A DNA stretch of 64,000 bases from Pleurocapsa sp. PCC 7327. Its GTDB lineage: Bacteria > Cyanobacteriota > Cyanobacteriia > Cyanobacteriales > Microcystaceae. Numbering within the stretch: the first letter of the stretch is position 1; each line of letters begins with the position of its first letter. The stretch spans positions 2,023,501-2,087,500 of the forward strand of contig NC_019689.1 of assembly GCF_000317025.1 (NCBI RefSeq), written 5' to 3'. The translations under genes were made by a program, and so were the position numbers. A model generated the notes under the pieces. The model worked only from the letters and a program-made list of their open reading frames with translations, had not been told where the DNA came from and did not search any database. Positions 18,470 to 27,299 of this stretch are shown here, piece after piece.

Positions 18470-19111
18470 TTACCCTATTTGTGCTTTTACCCAAGCGCGA
18501 AAAGCACTCATTGTTTTATTTCTGCCCTCATTCTTACAGCGATCGAGGTATTGAGGAATGATTTCTCTTAAGGGTAAATTAGGAAAGTTGGGACTAAATT
18601 CAGACTCGACATACTTGCCGTTTCGCAACACGTTAATTTGTAAGTTTCCTCGATCGAATCGCCATAATTCGGGAACGCCCAAAGCTTCATAAATACCAGG
18701 ATGAGTGCGGGAAGTTACATCAATTTCTAGGGCTAAATCAGGAGGCGGATCGATGGTTAAGTCCAGTCGTTTTTTTCCTCTAACTGCTGCTTCATGTTGG
18801 ATATAAAAGCAGTTATCTGGTTCGATTCCTTTACTGACTAAAGCATTTTTAAAAGTTGTCGATCCCAAAGAAGAAAATTCAAGATCGAGTTCTTCTAAAA
18901 GGGCTTTAATCAAATCCCCAATCAATTCTTTATTATTTTCATGTTCTGAGAGTGGGGTCATAATTTCTAATATGCCATTGTCGTAAGCGACTCTAGCGGC
19001 ACGATGTTCTCCTAAATCCTCTAAAATCGCTTCAAATTCTTGCCAGCTTACATCGTTTAACAACACTCGCTGTCCTGGCGGTACGGTCAGGCGTTTCAAT
19101 TCCAATAACAT
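18470..19111 (-). CDS. Uma2-family (DUF820) endonuclease-like protein
   Basis: Protein of 213 residues with the Uma2 pattern: an N-terminal LPPG-like start (TVPPGQRVLLNDVSWQEF), PLSEHENNKELIGDLI, then the PD-(D/E)XK-like core with PDLALEIDVTSRT and a PELWRFD segment. These proteins are present in many copies in cyanobacterial genomes and their substrate is unknown. It stands alone between NTRC and the CpcT lyase. Sequence appears intact. Confidence 0.88.
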   Translation of the reverse strand: MLLELKRLTVPPGQRVLLNDVSWQEFEAILEDLGEHRAARVAYDNGILEIMTPLSEHENNKELIGDLIKALLEELDLEFSSLGSTTFKNALVSKGIEPDNCFYIQHEAAVRGKKRLDLTIDPPPDLALEIDVTSRTHPGIYEALGVPELWRFDRGNLQINVLRNGKYVESEFSPNFPNLPLREIIPQYLDRCKNEGRNKTMSAFRAWVKAQIG

Positions 19112-19160
19112 GTTTTTATCTCAATTGTTAGAGAGGGCGGTCGCGACTCGCCCTCTGTCG

Positions 19161-19751
19161 CTAAATTTCTACTTCGTCGGCAAAACTATGTTTGCGGGTA
19201 AATTCAAAAGCTCCCGCGATCGACCCCCAAACCAGTTCGTCGGTTTCGGGATCTAAGCCGCGATCGATACTAAACAATTTGTGTTCGTCAACCTCGAAAC
19301 TATTATCGAGATAGGTTGTCTTGTCGTTGCGAACAACAATGCAGTTTTTTCCTGGCTTGATATATCCCTTGAAACTGCTACCTGTCCAGTCAACAAACAT
19401 ATCGCAACCTTCCATTTTTTCTAAGCGATCGCTTGTCAGTTTTTGCAAGCGTTCCAAGTTGCGAGAAGCCCCAAAAAAATCTTCTTCGTCTTTGACTTTA
19501 TAGTTTTCTAATTCGATGCGATCGCCCACTACTGCCAATTTAAACACCCGCAAACGATAAGGGGTATCGAGCATAAAATCATAAGCTTGTTCCAGAAATA
19601 AGCTTGTTTCCCCCAACAAAGCCAGAGGCAATGGGCGCATGCAGACGCGAATGTGAGCAAACAGAGGAGGATTAGCCCAAGCTTGTTCTTGATTGCTGAA
19701 ATCTGCTGCCATCCAGCGAGCAAGAGTTTTGATATCGGTTGCGTGAGACAT
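19161..19751 (-). CDS. cpcT: CpcT/CpeT-family phycobiliprotein lyase
   Basis: Chromophore lyase of 196 residues with the CpcT core: LARWMAADFSNQEQA at the N-terminus, a LLGETSLFLEQAYD segment, YRLRVFKL and GCDMFVDWTGSSFKGYI in the beta-barrel. CpcT attaches phycocyanobilin to Cys-153 (beta) of phycocyanin; CpeT relatives act on phycoerythrin. As the window also holds cpeBA, the exact bilin cannot be fixed from sequence. It is about 30 bases downstream of the phytase-like lipoprotein gene on the same strand. Confidence 0.87.
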   Translation of the reverse strand: MSHATDIKTLARWMAADFSNQEQAWANPPLFAHIRVCMRPLPLALLGETSLFLEQAYDFMLDTPYRLRVFKLAVVGDRIELENYKVKDEEDFFGASRNLERLQKLTSDRLEKMEGCDMFVDWTGSSFKGYIKPGKNCIVVRNDKTTYLDNSFEVDEHKLFSIDRGLDPETDELVWGSIAGAFEFTRKHSFADEVEI

Positions 19752-19778
19752 AGTAATTTTGGATTTTAGATTGAGAAT

Positions 19779-20942
19779 TTATGCTCCGGTGAGACGAAAT
19801 AGGAGAAATTGAGTGACTTGTTCGTTTTTAAAATTATCGTCGCTAACGAGCACTAATGTTTGACTGCCGTCGGGTAACTTTGGTCCGAGGGTCATTCCCT
19901 CTAAATTATCGAGGTCGATCCCCAATTCGCCTAAATCTAACAACAATTTTTTCTGTAAGGGGACAACTTTCGCGAGATTTCCTTGAAAACTGAGAAGGCG
20001 CGAGGTATCAGTCCCGTTGCTGTTGACGACTTGATAAATTTTTGCCCCAAAGCCAGATAAGCCTAAAGTTCGCTCTAGCGCGAGAAGATAGCCTTCCCTC
20101 TCTAGGGCTGTCAGTTCGCACAATCCATTGGCAAGCGTATCGTTTGAAGCCGCATCGAGCAAATACAAATTCTCTGATACTAAAACTGGTTCGCCGATGG
20201 GATTGATAACATAATGTAACAGACGAATCCTGGCGTTTTCTTCGGGAGTTTTTGGCGGACTGTCTTGTAAGAGTGCCGATTCGGTGGCGGTAAACAAGCG
20301 GAAGGGATCGTCTTTCATGACGCTGCTTTGCCCTAAAGTTAGGGCTTCAAAGCCCAAATTATCCTGAATGCCGCGAGGTTCTGTCTCAGAAGCTTTCGAG
20401 TCTGCGAATAAAAAACGCTGAGGAATTCTTAAATTTTGCAGCAATTTTCCAGTTTTTAAGTCAAATTCGCCAATAAAAGGCTGTATATTTTGCCCGATCG
20501 CGCCTTCGCTAGAGATAAATAAGGTTTCTCGTGGAGAAAGGGCGATCCCTTCGAAGTCAATAGTTCCTGGGGGGTAGGTTTCTCCTCGTTCGTTTTTGAG
20601 AAAAGTAACTCCTTCGATCTCGATTTTGTCAATATTGACTTTCCCGGTTTCCGAGGGATTGAGGTGGAGATTTAGGGTGTAAAACCGAGCGGGAGCTAGT
20701 TGAGAGCGATCGTCAGAAATGGCATAGAAACGATTGGTTTGACGATCGTAAGTTATGGCAGATAAACCGCCTATCGGCGTATCTTGAAACGTTTGTTTGG
20801 GGAGCTGATATTCTCCTAAAAATTCTAGGGAAAGATCGAGAAACATTCGTTGTTGGGCACTAACTCGTGGAAGAATTCCACAAGCTGACAATACGAAGAT
20901 TAAAACGATACCGAGCAATGATTTGAATAATAATTTCTTCAT
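19779..20942 (-). CDS. Phytase-like esterase lipoprotein
   Basis: Protein of 387 residues with a lipoprotein signal: basic start, hydrophobic core and lipobox LSAC (Cys about 21). The mature part matches the 'esterase-like activity of phytase' family, with GGLSAITYDRQTNRFYAISDDRS, IDFEGIALSPRETLFISSEG and LDNLEGMTLGPKLPDG, a beta-propeller layout. Expected to be anchored in the periplasm or outer envelope. Substrate not determinable here. Confidence 0.85.
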   Translation of the reverse strand: MKKLLFKSLLGIVLIFVLSACGILPRVSAQQRMFLDLSLEFLGEYQLPKQTFQDTPIGGLSAITYDRQTNRFYAISDDRSQLAPARFYTLNLHLNPSETGKVNIDKIEIEGVTFLKNERGETYPPGTIDFEGIALSPRETLFISSEGAIGQNIQPFIGEFDLKTGKLLQNLRIPQRFLFADSKASETEPRGIQDNLGFEALTLGQSSVMKDDPFRLFTATESALLQDSPPKTPEENARIRLLHYVINPIGEPVLVSENLYLLDAASNDTLANGLCELTALEREGYLLALERTLGLSGFGAKIYQVVNSNGTDTSRLLSFQGNLAKVVPLQKKLLLDLGELGIDLDNLEGMTLGPKLPDGSQTLVLVSDDNFKNEQVTQFLLFRLTGA

Positions 20943-20999
20943 AGGGTGAGTGGTTAGTGGTTGATGGTTACTCCTGAGACTTCCGATTTCTGTCCTACA

Positions 21000-21449
21000 T
21001 TAAAATTCCCATCCTAGATTTCTCGTCTTGTTTTCTGGAGATAGATCGGTAATGCCACTGGTATAAGCTTCTTTAATTTTTTCAAAAATAAATTCATAAA
21101 CCTCTTCAAATTTATTGAATTCATCCCAGAAAAGTTTAAATTCTTTTCCCCAAGGTAAAATCACCACGACATAATTATCCAATATTTTGTCTAAAGTCAA
21201 AGAAACATTAACTATTTCTGATGCAAACTTTTCTGGTTGGCTAGGATTTTCATATAAAGTAATCAAAATACTAAAATACATTATGCCGCGCTCGTCGAAG
21301 CTAACGTCTGTCTTTTCTACTGGACACTGAAAATAGTCGCTCATTTTCCGGACGAAAGAGTCGACAAAATCCTGACGCATTTGCATCGACTCTAAATAGT
21401 CTTTTCGAGCAGCAGCATAAGCTTGACATAGTTCTTCAAATTTAGACAT
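21000..21449 (-). CDS. Hypothetical protein
   Basis: Protein of 149 residues I do not recognise. It starts MSKFEELCQAYAAARKDYLESM and is acidic and helical at both ends around a central beta-rich part; a Trp/Phe-rich PWGKEFKLFWDEFNKF stretch follows. No membrane segment or catalytic motif. Its start is 18 bases from the divergently transcribed TPR gene, so the two share a very short promoter region. Confidence 0.7.
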   Translation of the reverse strand: MSKFEELCQAYAAARKDYLESMQMRQDFVDSFVRKMSDYFQCPVEKTDVSFDERGIMYFSILITLYENPSQPEKFASEIVNVSLTLDKILDNYVVVILPWGKEFKLFWDEFNKFEEVYEFIFEKIKEAYTSGITDLSPENKTRNLGWEF

Positions 21450-21467
21450 GTTTGACTTTTCTAAGCT

Positions 21468-22721
21468 ATGGTTAGGAAGATAGAATTAACTGATAATCGA
21501 ATGAGCGATCGCACTTATTTTTCAAGGATACTAAATTCGATCGTGGCTGTTGCTATCATTTTCTTGGAAACGGCGGTTATTCAAGAATATAAAGCCATAG
21601 CTCAGTCCGAGCAAACCAATCGCCCCGATCCCTTAGAGCAACCAATTGAAGACTCTTTGCTTCCTTCGAGGAGGCGATCGCTGACTCCTTTTGAAGTACG
21701 CCGACTCCGAGAAGCGTTAGATGCTTTGAATGCCGAAGCGCAAGTGCAACTACAAGCAGGAGATGCCAACAAAGCTTTTGAAATTTGGTATCGCGAACTA
21801 AGATTGAGAAGAACTCTCGGTCGTCTAGAAGAAATCGACGCGCTAGGAAGAGTCGGACAGATTGCATGGGAGCAAGAGCGAAGTCAGGACGTACAAATTA
21901 TCACAAAACATTTGAATGTCGTGCAACAGGAAGCCGAATCAGAAGCATCTCTGAGTCCGGAATTATTAAAGGCATTCGCTACAGCTTATCAACAAGTCCA
22001 TAATATTAATAACTCTATTGAGATTTATCAAAAAATTCTCGACAATGCGCGTCAAGAAAAAGATACTAGCGCTGAAGAGGAAGCTTTAAAAAAACTTGGA
22101 GAGCTATATTTAGCAAAGTTTGACTACCCTAATGCTGCCAAAATTTACGAAGAATTATTGAAGCGATCGCAATCTCGATCGAATAGCTACAATGAAGGGA
22201 TTTATTTACAAAAACTAGCCAAAATTTATAGTCAAGCACTGCGACCTAAAAATGCAGTGCGAATTAAAGAACAACTAGCTGAAAATTATCAGAACAATCA
22301 AATTACTCTAGCGTTAGCCGAGTTAAAGCTGGAGATAGGAGCAGATTATGAAACTCTAAAACAACCCGAAAAAGCTTCTCAAAACTATCAAGAAGCTTTT
22401 TCATTAGCTTGGTCGCAGCAAGAATATGGAACCGCAGGAGATGCTTTAATAAAACTGGGCAATCTTTATCAAGCTTATAATCAAGATGACTATGCTCTGC
22501 AAATTTACCAAGAGTTAATTAAAGTCGAGCAACAATCTTATAATTACTACGGATTGATGCAAACCTACGATCGCATCGGACAAATTTATTTAAAGCAAAA
22601 AAACTATCCTCAAGCTTTAACAGCTTTTCAACAAGGTTTAGAAATTGCTAGATCCTTAAAATATAGAGAAGATTATTTTCTCTCACAAATCAAGCAAATA
22701 AATAGTCAAAAAATCCCTTAA
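21468..22721 (+). CDS. Tetratricopeptide-repeat protein
   Basis: Protein of 417 residues with a hydrophobic N-terminal segment (about 20-37), likely a signal anchor or signal peptide ending AIAQ. The remainder is helical with at least six TPR-like units, including a clear YPNAAKIYEELLKRS and a YPQALTAFQQGLEIARSL near the end. Cyanobacterial proteins of this layout are common and mediate protein contacts. The ATG at 21501 (codon 12) is an alternative start with a more compact signal sequence. Confidence 0.8.
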   Translation: MVRKIELTDNRMSDRTYFSRILNSIVAVAIIFLETAVIQEYKAIAQSEQTNRPDPLEQPIEDSLLPSRRRSLTPFEVRRLREALDALNAEAQVQLQAGDANKAFEIWYRELRLRRTLGRLEEIDALGRVGQIAWEQERSQDVQIITKHLNVVQQEAESEASLSPELLKAFATAYQQVHNINNSIEIYQKILDNARQEKDTSAEEEALKKLGELYLAKFDYPNAAKIYEELLKRSQSRSNSYNEGIYLQKLAKIYSQALRPKNAVRIKEQLAENYQNNQITLALAELKLEIGADYETLKQPEKASQNYQEAFSLAWSQQEYGTAGDALIKLGNLYQAYNQDDYALQIYQELIKVEQQSYNYYGLMQTYDRIGQIYLKQKNYPQALTAFQQGLEIARSLKYREDYFLSQIKQINSQKIP

Positions 22722-22756
22722 TTTTTATAACCTGTTTGGAAAGTAAATATTATAAA

Positions 22757-22782
22757 GAAAAAACCTCGGTTACTAGCCGAGG
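22757..22782 (-). terminator. Intrinsic terminator for the minus-strand photosynthesis pair
   Basis: On the minus strand CCTCGG and CCGAGG enclose a seven-base loop and are followed at once by TTTTTT. It lies 60 bases past the Psb35-like stop codon and close behind the convergent TPR gene. Confidence 0.78.
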
Positions 22783-22841
22783 CAAGAGGAGAACTCATTG
22801 TCTTTCAGGAGATAGCAAAGTCTAACGGTTAAGCGATCGCT

Positions 22842-23069
22842 TTAGTTAGGTAGGTTGTTGCTAGTGTAAGCATCCATGCTGTACGCAGGTACGCGCTCTG
22901 CATAATTAATGTCGCGTCCGGTAACGGCTTTAGCGAGCTTTTCAAAAGATTCAGATTTCCAGTTGCGGTTATGAATTGGCTTAGTTTGTTCGCCGAGAAA
23001 ATAAGCTTGGGTGCCAATGATAGATGCAGCAATCCAACCAACTAGAAAGAGGCAAATTAAGATAGTCAT
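22842..23069 (-). CDS. Small membrane protein, possible Psb35 family
   Basis: Protein of 75 residues: one N-terminal helix (MTILICLFLVGWIAASIIG), then AYFLGEQTKPIHNRNW, which I recall as a conserved cyanobacterial block, and a polar tail. AAGGAG lies 8 bases before the ATG. Psb35 (a small single-helix protein that stabilises the CP47 assembly module in Synechocystis) has this size and layout, but I cannot confirm identity. Another frame of similar length over the same DNA lacks a ribosome site. It is transcribed after pgr5 with 71 bases between. Confidence 0.7.
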   Translation of the reverse strand: MTILICLFLVGWIAASIIGTQAYFLGEQTKPIHNRNWKSESFEKLAKAVTGRDINYAERVPAYSMDAYTSNNLPN

Positions 23070-23140
23070 TGTTTTTTCTCCTTGATTAATTGTGTTAAGA
23101 GTTGAACGTCAAAAATTTAATAAGTTTTTACTAATAATGT

Positions 23141-23338
23141 TTAAGCTAGCAAACCTAATTTCTTACCGTTGTTTTTTGCCAAACGAATTAGGTTTTGTCT
23201 TTCTTTAGATTCGAGTCCGAAACGATTGCAGAAAGCGGTGATAACTTGAGCGTGGAGCGCGATCGCTTTGCCGCGTAGTTGATTGAATTGAGTTTGTCCC
23301 ATCCGATCGCGGAGCAACATGACCACAGGTGCAAACAT
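23141..23338 (-). CDS. pgr5: PGR5-like protein (cyclic electron flow)
   Basis: Protein of 65 residues that matches the mature part of plant PGR5 almost block for block: MFAPVVMLLRDRMG, FNQLRGKAIALHAQVI, then RQNLIRLAKNNGKKLGLLA. PGR5 promotes ferredoxin-dependent cyclic electron flow around photosystem I; cyanobacterial homologues (Ssr2016) have a related role. GAGGAG precedes the ATG. The partner PGRL1 is not encoded nearby, which is usual in cyanobacteria. Confidence 0.9.
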   Translation of the reverse strand: MFAPVVMLLRDRMGQTQFNQLRGKAIALHAQVITAFCNRFGLESKERQNLIRLAKNNGKKLGLLA

Positions 23339-23536
23339 TTTTAACTCCTCTGTTCTTTTGTTTGTTTCTCTATGTAAATAAATGTAACAAGTTTATTAAA
23401 TATTGTAAAGATATATTGACAAAACATTTCGGATACTATTTATAAGCTTTACTTATAATAAATAGGAGAGAGGAAGAGAGAGAGTAACCAATCGCTATAT
23501 AAACTGGAGCTATGTATCGCTTGTAAGCAAACAGCA

Positions 23537-24946
23537 ATGAATTTAGTCGATCTCGCTTTCACTCCAGCCTTAGAACAAGCGCGACTCATCCGCGATCGCC
23601 AGATTTCTCCCCTAGAATTGGTTGAGCTATATTTAGATCGCATCGAGCAATACGACTCTCGATTGGGCAGTTACTTCAGCGTTGCAGCCGAAACCGCTTT
23701 AGCCGAAGCGCAAGCCAAAACCGAACAGCTAGCCAACCTCAAAGATCCTGACGCACTGCCCCCTTTTTTCGGCGTTCCTACTGCAATAAAAGACCTCAAT
23801 TCCGTTACGGGCATGCCTTTGACCTTGGGCGTGGCTGCCCTGAAAGATAAAATTGGTACCTATGATGATGGGGTAGTAGTGCGAATGAGGACGGCTGGGT
23901 TTATTATCTTGGGAAAAACGGCTACCTCAGAACTAGGTTCCTTTCCCTATATCGAAGCGCCGGGATTTCCGCCGACTCGCAATCCTTGGAACCCAGATTA
24001 CACGGCAGGGGGATCGAGTGGGGGAGCCGCAGCAGCCGTTGCTGCCGGATTGTGTCCTATCGCTCAAGGTTCTGATGGAGGCGGTTCGATAAGAGGTCCC
24101 GCTACTTGTTGCGGCATCGTTGGCATTAAACCTTCGCGAGGTCGAGTGTCTTGCGCCCCTGTAGGCGATTATCTCAACGGTATTGCTACTAACGGTTCTT
24201 TGGCGCGTACCGTCGCCGATGCCGCAGCGTTGTTAGATGTTATGTCTGGATATACTACCGGAGATCCTTATTGGTTGCCCGAACCGGAAATGTCTTTTCT
24301 AGAAGCAACTCGTCAAAAACCGAAACAGCTACGCATTGCTTTTTCTGCTGCATTAGCGTCGTTTGGGGAAGCCGCAGACATCTTTCAGCAAGGCATTGAG
24401 CAGACAGTCGGGCATTTAGAAGCGATGGGACACATTTTAGAACCCGCCTGCCCCGACATGAGAGATTTAGAGGAACCCTTCACAAAAATTTGGCAAGCCG
24501 GAGCTGCGTCAGTCGGAATTCCCTTAGAATTCTTAAGTCCGATTAATCGCTGGAATATCGAAAGATCTGGGTCTGCGGGAGAATATTTACAAGCAGTCAG
24601 TCAGATGCAAATTATTTCTCGTCGAATTGTCGCTTTCTTCGAGCAATTCGATGCTCTCATACTGCCTGTCTATTTACATCAACCCATTCGGATTGGCGAG
24701 TGGGCAGAGTTATCGCCCCAAGAAACCCTGGACAAAATTATTAACTGGATAGCTCCCTGTCCGCCGTTTAATGCGAGTGGCTTGCCTGCGATCGCCATTC
24801 CGACGGGTTTTGATGCCAATGGATTGCCAGCCGGCATTCAAATCGTCAGCAAACCCGCAGCCGAAACGACGATAATTGCTCTAGCCGCTCGATTGGAGGA
24901 AGCGAATCCTTGGCTAACTCAGCGCCCGACCTTGTTTAGTGTTTAG
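23537..24946 (+). CDS. Amidase (amidase-signature family)
   Basis: Amidohydrolase of 469 residues with the Ser-cisSer-Lys triad: Lys in VPTAIKDLNS, the cis-Ser in GGSSGGAAAAVAAG and the nucleophile in GSDGGGSIRGP. This is the fold of GatA and of general amidases; the protein lacks the GatC partner nearby and is closer to stand-alone amidases such as 6-aminohexanoate-cyclic-dimer hydrolase-like enzymes. Natural substrate cannot be read from the sequence. Confidence 0.88.
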   Translation: MNLVDLAFTPALEQARLIRDRQISPLELVELYLDRIEQYDSRLGSYFSVAAETALAEAQAKTEQLANLKDPDALPPFFGVPTAIKDLNSVTGMPLTLGVAALKDKIGTYDDGVVVRMRTAGFIILGKTATSELGSFPYIEAPGFPPTRNPWNPDYTAGGSSGGAAAAVAAGLCPIAQGSDGGGSIRGPATCCGIVGIKPSRGRVSCAPVGDYLNGIATNGSLARTVADAAALLDVMSGYTTGDPYWLPEPEMSFLEATRQKPKQLRIAFSAALASFGEAADIFQQGIEQTVGHLEAMGHILEPACPDMRDLEEPFTKIWQAGAASVGIPLEFLSPINRWNIERSGSAGEYLQAVSQMQIISRRIVAFFEQFDALILPVYLHQPIRIGEWAELSPQETLDKIINWIAPCPPFNASGLPAIAIPTGFDANGLPAGIQIVSKPAAETTIIALAARLEEANPWLTQRPTLFSV

Positions 24947-24999
24947 TGCTTTTTTGGGAATACTAAGGTTGTCAGTAGTTTCCCATCTAGGAGACGGTA

Positions 25000-25233
25000 A
25001 TGCGTCCTAAAACCTTGTTAACGGGGCTGTTAGTTCTAGGATTGCTCTTTGTTGCTGTCGGCGATCGCATCCTTCCCCAACCGCTTAACGATGCGAGTCG
25101 AAACGTGCGGACAAGCATCAACCAAATGATGCTGGGATTGTTTCCTAAATCTCGCACAGTCGAAAAACTTGAGAAACGAGAAAAAGAAGTAGAAAATCTC
25201 CTCGAGCAAAAAGCACGCCCTAAGTCCAATTAA
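25000..25233 (+). CDS. Small membrane-anchored hypothetical protein
   Basis: Protein of 77 residues with one N-terminal helix (LLTGLLVLGLLFVAVG) followed by a charged, probably coiled-coil tail (VEKLEKREKEVENLLEQ). TAGGAG lies 6 bases before the ATG. It starts 53 bases after the amidase and may be co-transcribed. I do not recognise a family. Confidence 0.7.
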   Translation: MRPKTLLTGLLVLGLLFVAVGDRILPQPLNDASRNVRTSINQMMLGLFPKSRTVEKLEKREKEVENLLEQKARPKSN

Positions 25234-25315
25234 TTCTCATGCAGGAGAAGGGGGAAAGGGCAAAGGGCCAAGAATATTTTCATTTTTCACCCTTTCCCTT
25301 GTTTCTAAACAAAAA

Positions 25316-26044
25316 TTACATAAAATTGGGTCGATGGCGAATTAAATTCAAGAATTCTTCGCGAGTTTTCTGATCGTCTTGAAAAACTCCCACCATAGCA
25401 CTCGTGACCGTCCAAGAACCGGGCTTTTGCACGCCTCTCATCACCATACACATGTGGGTAGCTTCCATGACGACGGCAACGCCTTGAGGATCTAAGATGG
25501 TCTGAATTGCTTCGGCAATTTGACGAGTCAGGCGTTCTTGTACCTGAAGGCGGCGGGAGTACATTTCTACAATGCGAGCGAGTTTGCTCAAGCCCACCAC
25601 TTTTTGATTGGGAATGTAGGCAACGTGCGCTCTGCCCATAAAAGGTAACATGTGGTGTTCGCAGAGGCTGAAGAAATCGATATCCCGTACCAACACCATC
25701 TCATTATGTCCTTCGTCAAAGATGGCACCGTTGACCAGTTCTTCGAGGGATTGGGTGTAGCCCTGAGTCAGAAATTGCATCGCTTCTGCGACTCGCTTAG
25801 GCGTTTTCAGCAGTCCCTCACGCTCTGGATCTTCGCCAACTGATTCGAGCATCGTTCGCACTGCTTCTATCATTCTGTCTTGGTTTTCTACGGAAGCAGC
25901 GTGGAATTGAGCTTCCTGACCGTCGTGAGTATTGCGATCGGGTCTGCTCTTGACGCGTTCTATGAGATTGGGATTTAGAGCATTGGGACGATTCATGCTA
26001 GATGAATTGGGACGATTAAAACCGTTAGAAGATGTTATTGTCAT
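25316..26044 (-). CDS. folE: GTP cyclohydrolase I
   Basis: Enzyme of 242 residues that converts GTP to 7,8-dihydroneopterin triphosphate, the first step of folate and pterin synthesis. Zinc and catalytic residues are visible in [20 protein letters not shown] and in [18 protein letters not shown]. About 55 N-terminal residues are polar and variable, usual for cyanobacterial FolE. Pterins also serve photoreceptor proteins in cyanobacteria, but nothing here connects it to that. Confidence 0.95.
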   Translation of the reverse strand: MTITSSNGFNRPNSSSMNRPNALNPNLIERVKSRPDRNTHDGQEAQFHAASVENQDRMIEAVRTMLESVGEDPEREGLLKTPKRVAEAMQFLTQGYTQSLEELVNGAIFDEGHNEMVLVRDIDFFSLCEHHMLPFMGRAHVAYIPNQKVVGLSKLARIVEMYSRRLQVQERLTRQIAEAIQTILDPQGVAVVMEATHMCMVMRGVQKPGSWTVTSAMVGVFQDDQKTREEFLNLIRHRPNFM

Positions 26045-26090
26045 GATCGAGCTTTGATAAAAGGCTTACCTGGTTTTGAGATTGCGATCG

Positions 26091-26819
26091 CTATAAGGTT
26101 CCAGCGCTTGGCATGACGGTCATTTCTTCAATGACTGCTTCGGCTGGAAGTTGGGCTACATATAGAATGGCGCGAGCGACGATATCTGGGTTTAGCATGG
26201 CTGCGCGATCGAAGTCTGCCCGCACTGTTTCGCTATCCCAAAGCGGCGTATTTACCGCACCCGGATAGATGTTCGCAACTCGAATACCGTTGGCTCTTTC
26301 TTCGGCTGCTAGCACTTTAGAAAAAGCGACTAAGCCAGCTTTGCTCGCACAGTAGGCTCCCCAACCAGGAAAGGGAGACTGAGCGGCAATAGAAGCCACG
26401 TTGATAATCAAGCCATTAGCGCGATCGCGCATTCCCGGCAATACGCCAAGGATGCACTGAAAGACGCTAGAAAGATTGAGGTTAATGACCTGCTGCCAGT
26501 CAGCAAGTGTCGTTTCGCTCAGGGGGTTGGTGTAACCGATTCCCGCACTGTTAACTAGAATATCGACCCCGCCAAAATCAGCAGCGATCGCTGCTATCTT
26601 TGGTTGTACCTCCTCAAGTTTCGCTAAATCTAGGGAGTATGCTTTAGCTTTAACTCCCACTTCCTTTGCTGCGATCGCGACTGCTTCTAACTTGTCTTGG
26701 GAGCGGCCGACTAAGGCTACGTCAATTCCGGCTTTGGCAAAGGCTAAAGCGGTTGCTCTGCCAATCCCGCTACTGGCTCCCACGATCGTGGCTCGTTTTC
26801 GATTAGGAGGAGAATTCAT
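26091..26819 (-). CDS. Short-chain dehydrogenase/reductase
   Basis: SDR enzyme of 242 residues with the classical set: nucleotide-binding GASSGIGRATALAFA, NSAGIG, catalytic Ser in NVASIAAQS, and YCASK with Tyr and Lys. The N-terminal Arg/Gly mix (VGRSQDKL) suggests NADP preference. Substrate unknown. It lies 47 bases upstream of folE on the same strand and might be co-transcribed. Confidence 0.9.
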   Translation of the reverse strand: MNSPPNRKRATIVGASSGIGRATALAFAKAGIDVALVGRSQDKLEAVAIAAKEVGVKAKAYSLDLAKLEEVQPKIAAIAADFGGVDILVNSAGIGYTNPLSETTLADWQQVINLNLSSVFQCILGVLPGMRDRANGLIINVASIAAQSPFPGWGAYCASKAGLVAFSKVLAAEERANGIRVANIYPGAVNTPLWDSETVRADFDRAAMLNPDIVARAILYVAQLPAEAVIEEMTVMPSAGTL

Positions 26820-27299
26820 ATGATACTCCGAGCTACTAAAAACCTAATTTACCTGCGATTGTCATTCAGTCTAAAGTGACCTTCAGATAAGTTTGAAGGC
26901 AGGATAAGACCAACCCAATCGCACCATTTTTGTGAGATTAGGGGATTAAGCGGTCAATCATTGAGCATAATGTAAATTCTTTGTTATCTCTCGATTAGGG
27001 TAAGGTTAACATCAGAACAAGAGAAAATCCTCCAAGTACACTAACCCTCTATAAAATTTGTCTTTAAATAGCGAGTTACTTGTCTTGCAGATAACGTCTG
27101 TTAACATTAATCATTGTTACAAAATGTTACCTCGGTCATTATAACACCCACAGATTGTCTCTCGATAAACTTTTTTCGCTCCGAGAACAAGACTCATCGC
27201 TCAGAATTAGCTGTTTTAGCATCATTGGACAGATCCTTAAAAAATGTATATGAAAATAGAGCTTTTTGATCTAATTACGCTACTCACTTTAAAATTGTA
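26820..27299. other. Intergenic region without a recognised gene
   Basis: 480 AT-rich bases between divergent SDR and DUF790 genes. No credible reading frame, tRNA or strong terminator was seen. GTTAC-x4-GTTACC near 27116-27129 is a short direct repeat, and promoter-like AT tracts occur at both ends. It probably holds the two promoters. Confidence 0.6.

Noticed and set aside
22829-23041. Alternative minus-strand frame over the Psb35-like gene
   Set aside because: No ribosome site and no family pattern; the overlapping frame 22842-23069 has AAGGAG and a good helix.
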